NCBI GenBank assembly: GCA_001414485.1
Contig: LLEY01000082.1
Coordinates: forward strand, 62,001-126,000
Length of the DNA stretch: 64,000 nucleotides
Direction of reading: 5' to 3'
Origin: Calycina herbarum
Taxonomy: Eukaryota; Ascomycota; Leotiomycetes; Helotiales; Pezizellaceae
The position numbers and the translations under genes are program-made. Position 1 is the first letter of the stretch. Each line of letters begins with the position of its first letter. The notes below the pieces were generated by a model, which saw only the letters and a program-made list of their open reading frames with translations, was not told the origin of the DNA and did not search any database. Below, piece after piece: positions 57,715-64,000 of this stretch.

Positions 57715-60445
57715 TCATATCTCTCTGCACCACTTAGCCATGACACCACTAAGCCCATCGACACTTCCTGGTATTTCTTCCAGTCCTACATCGACTTTCC
57801 ACATGCGACCGCCCGTACCAAATTCCTTCCCACCATTCCCACCAATGGCTGCTGGAATCAATACCTCATACTCTGCAAGTCGCTCCCATGCACCCAAGGC
57901 GACGTCTCTACCCCATACTTTGGCACTCGAGCCGAGAGCATTAACTCCAGTGCTTGAAGTTTGTATCTTATGACGAGATGTCAAAGAACTGTATTCGTCG
58001 TAAACCATGGCAAAGTTGCAAGTATCAGTATCAAGAATGATATCCAGCCTTGCAGCAGCAATGAGTAGAGCAAGTTCAAGTTCTGACAGCCCCAGCAATA
58101 TATGCAGCTTCGAATCGGGTGGGGTCAATGACAGGGTATTTGACGTAAAGAAATTACCAGTGAGAGGAAAGCTTCTCGGTGAGAGGGTAGCAATCGGTAA
58201 AATGCAGGAGGTCAAGAACGCCGACACAGACTTGGTTCGAAAGTAATGGGACTGCACATACTCCTTGAAAGGTTCGGCCGTCTCGTAAAGTTCCTACAAT
58301 TATTAGCTAATTATGCATGCGCGAATGATAAGCAATCACTTACATTTATCGCCGCATTCCAGAATGACAAAAATTCGTCACTTCCGTCAATTGTTGAATC
58401 GAAGCCCGCATCTGCAGCCTCATCCTCGCCAAGAGTCAACCCTTCCTTACAAATGTCCCAAAAAACTGGAGGGCTTCGCGGAAGCGATAGATAGACATAG
58501 CGGTGACTGAAACGACTCTTTACTCTCTTCTCGAGGCTTTCTACTACATCAATGCGCGTAGTTAAGCCAAGTACAGCAATTGGCGCCTTTCTTGCCTGGG
58601 CAATATCAAATAAATTATACAGCAGAGTTTGACGGGCGTGGGTGGTGAAGAGGTCAAATTCGTCTAAGACGAAAATTACAGACTTGGCCGTTTGCTCGGT
58701 AGAAGACTCAGATATTTCCGAGGGGTGAGACAACAATGCTAACAAAGATGCCAACGTATCCGCATAGTTACTTGTCTAAATTATGTCAATAATGTGAATT
58801 AGAAATAAAAGAGTGGGATATACCTTTGCAATATCATCCTCCACTTCCATCTCGCGACCAAGCTGTCGCCAGATTTCTTTCAGGGCCAACTTGTCATCGG
58901 TATGAATGAAGCCATTTAATCGCACGACATGGAAATTCTCTCTATTTTCATGAGATATTTCAGATATCACAGAGTCCACAAGCTTGACATATGTTAGAAA
59001 ACCCCGGGTGACAGGATAGCAGTACTTGCAGTTGTTTTTCCACAGCCTCTTCCCCCTATGATCAACATTGAATTGCCCTCTCCTGCAACAACCGTTTGCT
59101 CGACCACTTGGTACACCTTTTGCATCTGTTCATCATGCCCCCGAAGCTTGATGCGCTTTTGTCCCGTCATTCTATCTAGCAAGACCCGCTGCACGCGTTT
59201 AAGATGCTCCTCAAACCCGGCTATGTCTGCCAATGGGCCCTGTGGTCGAGAGTCTGGAATATGTGATTGATCTTGGTAGGCAAGCTCTTGGTCTGGTACA
59301 CAATCTTTACAAAACCAATCTCCTTCTGGAATATCTTTTACCCCATAACATTTCTGGTGCACGGCTTTGTCACAACCATCACAGAAAAGTATCTGGTTTC
59401 CTTTACGAGTATGCAGTTTGGAACATATACTACAGGCCGCTTCGTCTACCTCTTCATCCTGTTCTATATCCTCCTCCTCTTCGTTGGATTCTTCTGCTAT
59501 GGGACTGGAACCAAACCTCGAATTTTCTCTCGATTTCTTGCTGCTTGCGGTTCCCGGAAGGTCTTTAAAACCCAAATCCAAATCGTTATCATTATGCTCG
59601 AAAGTTACACTTTTCCGTGGCGCCAACCCACGTTGACCTCTGCTGGGTGTCAGGATGCCATTTTGTACCCGGTCTGGCACCTCGAGATGGGATTTCGTTT
59701 GCTTTCTCGACCGATTGTTGCTTTTTGGTTCCTCTTGATCTGAGTTTGAAGGATCCGGACTCGCATTCTCGCTGCGTATACTTTTCCGTCTTGTTTTGTC
59801 TTGCCCCGTATTCTCGCTGCTCAGCATCTCCCGTTTCGCCTGTTTTGCCAGTATCTTGTCCCTCTTCAATACGTCCGACTTTCGTGGCCGGCCACGAGGT
59901 CTCTTTACGACTTCCGCAACGTCTGTAGGTTTCGCATTTGTTTCGATATTCAAGCTTCGTTTCTTCCGTGGAAGCACTTTAGTCACTTCTGCCTCCTGTT
60001 CTTCGTCGGAACTTTGATTATCCAACTCATCTTGTACAGCCCGTCGCGGGATTGGGGATTTCGCATTCGACACTTTGGCACCTCTTTGCTTCCTCGCAGA
60101 TCCCTTGCCACTTGAGGCCAGCTTCTTCTCTTTCATGGGTTCGTCGGCTTCGCTCAATTCGACCTCGGATGTATCTTTTTCGCCGGACAATTCGTCTGCG
60201 TCTTCTGTGTCCGTTCCCTGACCGTAACCAAACATTTTCGAGAGTTTCTTGGGAATTGAGAACAGGCCTTCCTTCGCAGCGCCATAGGGCTTCTTCGCAG
60301 AATAAGTCTTGAGCTTCCTATTCTTCGCAATCGTAGATGTTGGTGTCGCGGTATTGACTTCCCCGGGCGTCAACTCATCCAGATCCTCCTCCTCCAACTG
60401 CGCTCGCGGGCGCTTCCGAGTCGACGAAGGATTTGAGGATGGCAT
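57715..60445 (-). CDS. ORC4: Origin recognition complex subunit 4 with AT-hook and PHD finger
   Basis: Exons 60445-59030, 58982-58824, 58775-58344 and 58293-57715 give 861 aa in frame. N-terminal 330 residues are basic, low complexity, with an AT-hook KRPRGRPRK (181-189) and an acidic run before a PHD finger (338-382: CSIC...[12 protein letters not shown]...WFCKDC). Then the ORC4 AAA+ domain: Walker [10 protein letters not shown] (464-472), Walker B FVLDEFD (560-566), then the ORC winged-helix region to the end. ORC4 is an ATPase-fold subunit of the complex that loads MCM at replication origins; AT-hooks recall fission yeast Orc4, and the PHD finger suggests histone-tail reading. Intron 1 (58983-59029) uses a GC donor (GCAAGT) in the middle of Walker A; other introns are GT-AG. 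It diverges from the P450 at 61233. Confidence 0.93.
58983..59029 (-). other. GC-AG intron in ORC4
   Basis: 47 bp, donor GCAAGT, branch site CTAAC, acceptor CAAG. Only this splice joins GKTT to [10 protein letters not shown] in frame; the nearby GT (GTACTG) gives the wrong frame. GC donors are a known minor class that need a strong match elsewhere, as here. Confidence 0.75.
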
Positions 60446-61232
60446 GTTACCGATGATGCATGGGAAAGATGCGGACTTGAAGGATTGGGAATTCGAGAGT
60501 CGAAAGAGTGCAATTGCTCAAGGGCGGTCGTGAATCTGATATGGAGTTCTGCTGGTGGGACGCGTTCGCGATCTTCACTTTAAGAAACTCCGATCTTAAG
60601 GCGGTATGGCGGTATGGCGGGCCGATCCCGCTCCACCAACTCGGTACGTACCACCAAGTGACTTCCCCCTTTTCAATGGCTATTAATTATCCAACTTCTT
60701 TTACTTCGTTTCTTGTGGAACTTGACTCATGTTTTTTTATCTTTTTATCTGTTTATCTCCTTTTTCTTCTTCTTCACCCCATCACGTAAATATGGTATAT
60801 GGTATATGGTATATGGCCCCCTACCGAGCACCTTTCTTATCTTCACCTCAAATCCTTCTGGCGCTCGGTTCCAGCGGCTGGCTGGTCAGAATGACCGTGA
60901 AGTGTCAGCTGGGAGGTTGCAATTGTTGGTTTCTTCTCAAAGCGTGAAGATCCCCGAGCAAATGTGCCCCCAAGAGCTCACGCTCTCTCCAATGGCGTAC
61001 TAGTACTTTACTGGTTCTGGTCTTTCGGGACCGAATACGGGGATTGATAGCCGCATTCCGTACGTACAAGTGGTTTGTCTGTAAATACTACTGGTAGTAC
61101 TTCAGCCACCAACAATCAAAGTTCACTCTAGTTTCTTCTACGTCTCCATCCCCGCTCGTATATTTCTTTCTCCTACGACGCCTTCATTTTATACTATTTA
61201 CCGCTCTGGAGAAGGTTTCGAGCTCATTCAAC
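60446..61232. promoter_or_regulatory. Divergent intergenic region ORC4 / P450 with short tandem repeat
   Basis: 787 bp between start codons. A TATGGTA-type 7-bp unit is repeated about four times at 60791-60816. Pyrimidine-rich tracts at 60725-60780 and 61130-61200 resemble fungal core promoters. No specific factor site is claimed. Confidence 0.45.
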
Positions 61233-62947
61233 ATGTCTATTAACAATCTTTTCACTTTTCTTAGTCAGGGATACATGCCCTCCATTCTCCTTGCCATTCT
61301 TGCTGTTAGTTTACTGTGCTTGCAAAAGCTGTCAGTTCGAATAGACCCTAGAGAGCCACCTCTCGTGAAGCCAAATGTACCATATATCGGACACATTCTC
61401 GGAATGATCAAGCATTCTACGTCCTATTTTGACATATTGAGGTATATTCTCATCTTCGCAATCTACCTAACCTCCCATTATTAATCCACCGGCAGTGCCA
61501 AACATAAATTGCCAATTTACACCCTGCCAATGGTCAACTCAAAAACCTATGTCATTACATCTCCCATGATGAGCCAAAGTGCCTTCCGATCCAAAGATCT
61601 ATCATTTGAACCATTTATGGTTGAGTTCGCCCAACGTATGCTCGGCGTTTCAGACGAGGTGATGGTTCTGATGAAGAAACCAGCGACGGAGAAGGAGCCT
61701 CATATCCTCCGCGAGTTTGACAAAGTTATACACGAATCCTTGATGGGCGATAGCCTTCACAAAACTAACATTAGTGCCTTGGATGCCATTGCTCTGTCTA
61801 TCAATGGAATCGTTAACTCTTTTGCACCTGATAGCTTGTTTCTGTGGCTGAGAAACACTTTGACAATGGCGACAAGTGACGCTTTATTTGGGTCCAAGAA
61901 TCCGCTTAAAACTAACCCAAGTCTTGTCGATTCTCTTTGGTAAATCCTTCCTCGTCTATGGTTCGTCTCTCACCTTTAATTCATTGTATTGACCTCCGCC
62001 TTAGGGATTTTGATGCCCAAGTAATATCACTCATCGTTGGCATATTCCCATCATACTTTGTCCCAAAAGCTTATCGGGGCAGGGCAGCAATACAAGCAGC
62101 TCTAACAGAGTATTACAAAAACGGACACCACCTCGAACCAGATGTATCAAGTCTAGTAAGACTCAGAGCAGCATGTTTTGAAAAATACGAAATCGCTCCC
62201 GTAGACATTGGACAATTGGAGCTGGCTCTCCTTCACGTCGCGACGGCAAACGCAATACCTACAACCTTCTGGGCATTGCTATTTATCGTGTCCAATCCTT
62301 CTCTTACCGAACTTATCCGACAGGAGGTGCTTTCCATCACCAATGCTACTTCTGGAAATCCCAAACGCAAAATCAACATCAATATCTCGAAATTCGCAAC
62401 ACATTGTCCCCTTCTAGTGTCAAGCTACCGCGAAACAATACGTCTAGCAAATTCCAACATCGGTGCCCGTCGCGTTATGAAAGACACCACCATCTCGGAT
62501 GGGAAGTCAACTTATTTGCTCAAAGCAGGTTGCGACGTCCAAATCCCGTCAGGAGTCTCCCACATGTCCTCAGAAAACTGGGGTCCCAACGCCTCCAAAT
62601 TCGATCCCCGAAAATTCCTAGACCCATCTATCAAGGGAAGCGCAACAACTGAAGAGAAAGAACAAGATCGCCAACAGAAAAGAGCATATTTCCCCTTTGG
62701 CGGAGGAAAACATTTATGTCCCGGAAGAAATTTCGCATTTGCAGAGATTCTGGGAATCCTTGCTGTTTTAGTGCTGGGGTTTGAAGTACGGGATATGGAT
62801 GGGGAGTTGTTAAAAGTTCCTGAGATGGGGAGGAGTGGTGTTGCGGAGGGGGTGGTGAAACCTACGGGTGAGGGACTGGAGTTGGGAGTTAGGATTGAGA
62901 GGCGGAAAGATTGGGAAGATGTTGTTTGGGGGTTTGTTGCTGAGTAG
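61233..62947 (+). CDS. Cytochrome P450, CYP7-like I-helix
   Basis: Exons 61233-61441, 61496-61939 and 62005-62947 (introns of 54 and 65 bp, GT-AG, CTAAC branch in the first) give 531 aa. N-terminal membrane anchor (about 12-31) and a PYIGHILGM hinge. ExxR is YRETIRL (E361, R364) and the heme loop is FPFGGGKHLCPGRNF (Cys456). The usual AGxDT in the I-helix is replaced by TANAIPTTFW, as in the CYP7/CYP8 group (steroid 7-alpha-hydroxylases, prostacyclin synthase), where the acid-alcohol pair is absent. Such fungal P450s are often annotated as sterol hydroxylases; the substrate here is unknown. Intact. Confidence 0.92.
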
Positions 62948-63171
62948 TAGACTTTTCTGGACGAGTTCTGCTTTGCCGGAATTTACAACTGTGGATTTAC
63001 GATACATGAAAACAATAAAGAAGTATATATATGAGAATCATCGAGAAACCTCAAGAGTGAATAAAAGCCGATAATTCCCCGACTGGTGCCTAAATGGTAG
63101 CACAGCCCCCACTTTTCACCCAACCCTCATAAGTCGGAATAGCCACGAAATTGGTTAACCTGCGCAAGTCT
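62948..63171. other. Intergenic, P450 3' flank
   Basis: AT-rich 3' flank with no gene. Confidence 0.4.
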
Positions 63172-63275
63172 GGCTCAATGGTCTAGTGGTATGATTGTTG
63201 CTTCGGGTTATCCCCTCTCCTTTACTGGAGAACACCAAATGTGACAGGTCCCGGGTTCAAATCCCGGTTGAGCCC
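63172..63275 (+). tRNA. tRNA-Pro(CGG) with 32-nt intron
   Basis: Acceptor arms GGCTCAA and TTGAGCC pair 7/7 with discriminator C; D-arm GTCTAGTGGTATGAT; anticodon stem GTTGC/GTGAC around loop TTCGGG(T) with anticodon CGG at 63204-63206; T-arm CCGGGTTCAAATCCCGG. The intron at 63208-63239 lies one base 3' of the anticodon, the canonical position. Conserved A and B box sequences are present. Confidence 0.95.
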
Positions 63276-64000
63276 AAATCATTATCGATTTTTTTGCCAT
63301 ACTCTTCTCGGGCCTGACTTACTTTTTATTTTCCTTGCTTCAGAAGAAATGTGAGCACGAGTTGTTCCGAGTAGTTGGAAAGTCATTTTTGACCTAAAAT
63401 CCCTCTCGTTATTAGCCTATGAGCCTAGCTGTGCACGTAACGAAAGCAGATGAGTCAAAAGGAAAATCCCCTTTGCGAAGGCTATAGAGGTTTGAGAAAC
63501 TATCATGCTATGTCTCGACACAAGAAAAGCGTAATATTGATATCGAGCTTTTACATACCACCAACTACAACCTGAACCGTCTTTCTCTAGTTCGTGTCTG
63601 AAAAAGCGAGTACTCATTTTAAATATAACAGGAAATAATAAGAAGAATTATGGGGAAATGAATTACAAAATTCTATTCCCGGGGTACCTGGGATATGTCA
63701 CCTACGAACAGTAATACCTTCTAATCCCTCGCCATTTCAATCATGAAATAAGCTAATAGTAGGTAACCTACTAAATTGCACTGTTGTTTTTCGTGGCTAT
63801 CAGTAGGTAACCTGTGAATAGTAAGCCTCTGATTTTTCGTTTTTTTCAGGTTGCCTAGAAATAGCACACCTTGCTATTCGTAGTTAACCTACCAATGGCA
63901 GTTAATTTCATTTGTAAATTAGCTTTGATATCCACATAAACCTAAGAGGTGTTTGTTTCTTGGTAAAAGATTTATATTTATTTGGACATAGAGGGACCCT
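63276..64000. repeat. Intergenic with dispersed GGTAACCT / GAATAGTAA motif copies
   Basis: No gene. Copies of a roughly 19-bp motif GGTAACCTRYGAATAGYAA occur at 63697-63714 (degenerate), 63806-63825 and inverted at 63871-63889, and a partial at 63757-63773 that is a perfect 8+1+8 palindrome (TAGTAGGT-A-ACCTACTA). The inverted arrangement could be a short hairpin or MITE remnant. The window ends inside this flank. Confidence 0.45.

Noticed and set aside
63417..63617. 66-codon minus-strand frame after the tRNA
   Set aside because: No domain, no start context, low-complexity flank; chance frame.

Overview
The window is filamentous ascomycete nuclear DNA (Pezizomycotina; Leotiomycetes is a guess from gene style). 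The evidence is short GT-AG introns of about 45-95 bp with CTAAC/CTGAC-type branch sites, a class of fungal carbohydrate enzymes and P450s, an intron-bearing tRNA-Pro, and a two-speed base composition. Gene blocks are of ordinary composition, while the repeat blocks are very AT-rich, keep CG dinucleotides, are poor in CA and TG, and carry dense TAG/TAA codons. That pattern is the mark of repeat-induced point mutation (RIP).

Layout. 1-10.5 kb: stacked, RIP-ruined retroelements (three LTR families plus an integrase fragment). 10.9-21.2 kb: a gene island with a P450 pseudogene, a GH1 beta-glucosidase, an SGNH/GDSL esterase, a GH95 alpha-L-fucosidase and an MFS sugar porter carrying one internal stop. 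GH1/esterase and GH95/MFS are two divergent pairs, each sharing a promoter region. Together they look like an uptake-and-intracellular-cleavage set for a fucosylated (possibly acetylated) glycan such as xyloglucan oligosaccharides; this is inference. 21.5-53.3 kb: a nested transposon complex whose boundaries can be read from target-site duplications (TSDs): a chromodomain Gypsy element (24597-41296, TSD TAATA) holding a small LTR element (TSD TTAAT), a Fot1/pogo element and a Tad1-like LINE; then a second pogo family (41929-51580) holding a TRIM-like element (TSD ATTAG) and another full-length Gypsy element (TSD GTTAA); then a third, internally deleted pogo family (51665-52787). 53.9-63.3 kb: a conserved-looking gene block with a proline-rich/RS protein, ORC4 with AT-hook and PHD finger, a P450 with a CYP7-like I-helix, and tRNA-Pro(CGG).

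Most unusual observations: (1) all three unrelated-sequence pogo families build their terminal inverted repeats from two head-to-tail 17-bp units, and one family carries a further 15-bp match to its unit inside its transposase reading frame; (2) two genes of the island are otherwise intact but each is broken by one nonsense codon; (3) the Gypsy copies share R/U5 but carry three different U3 regions; (4) CACGTG recurs in the promoters of at least four unrelated elements.
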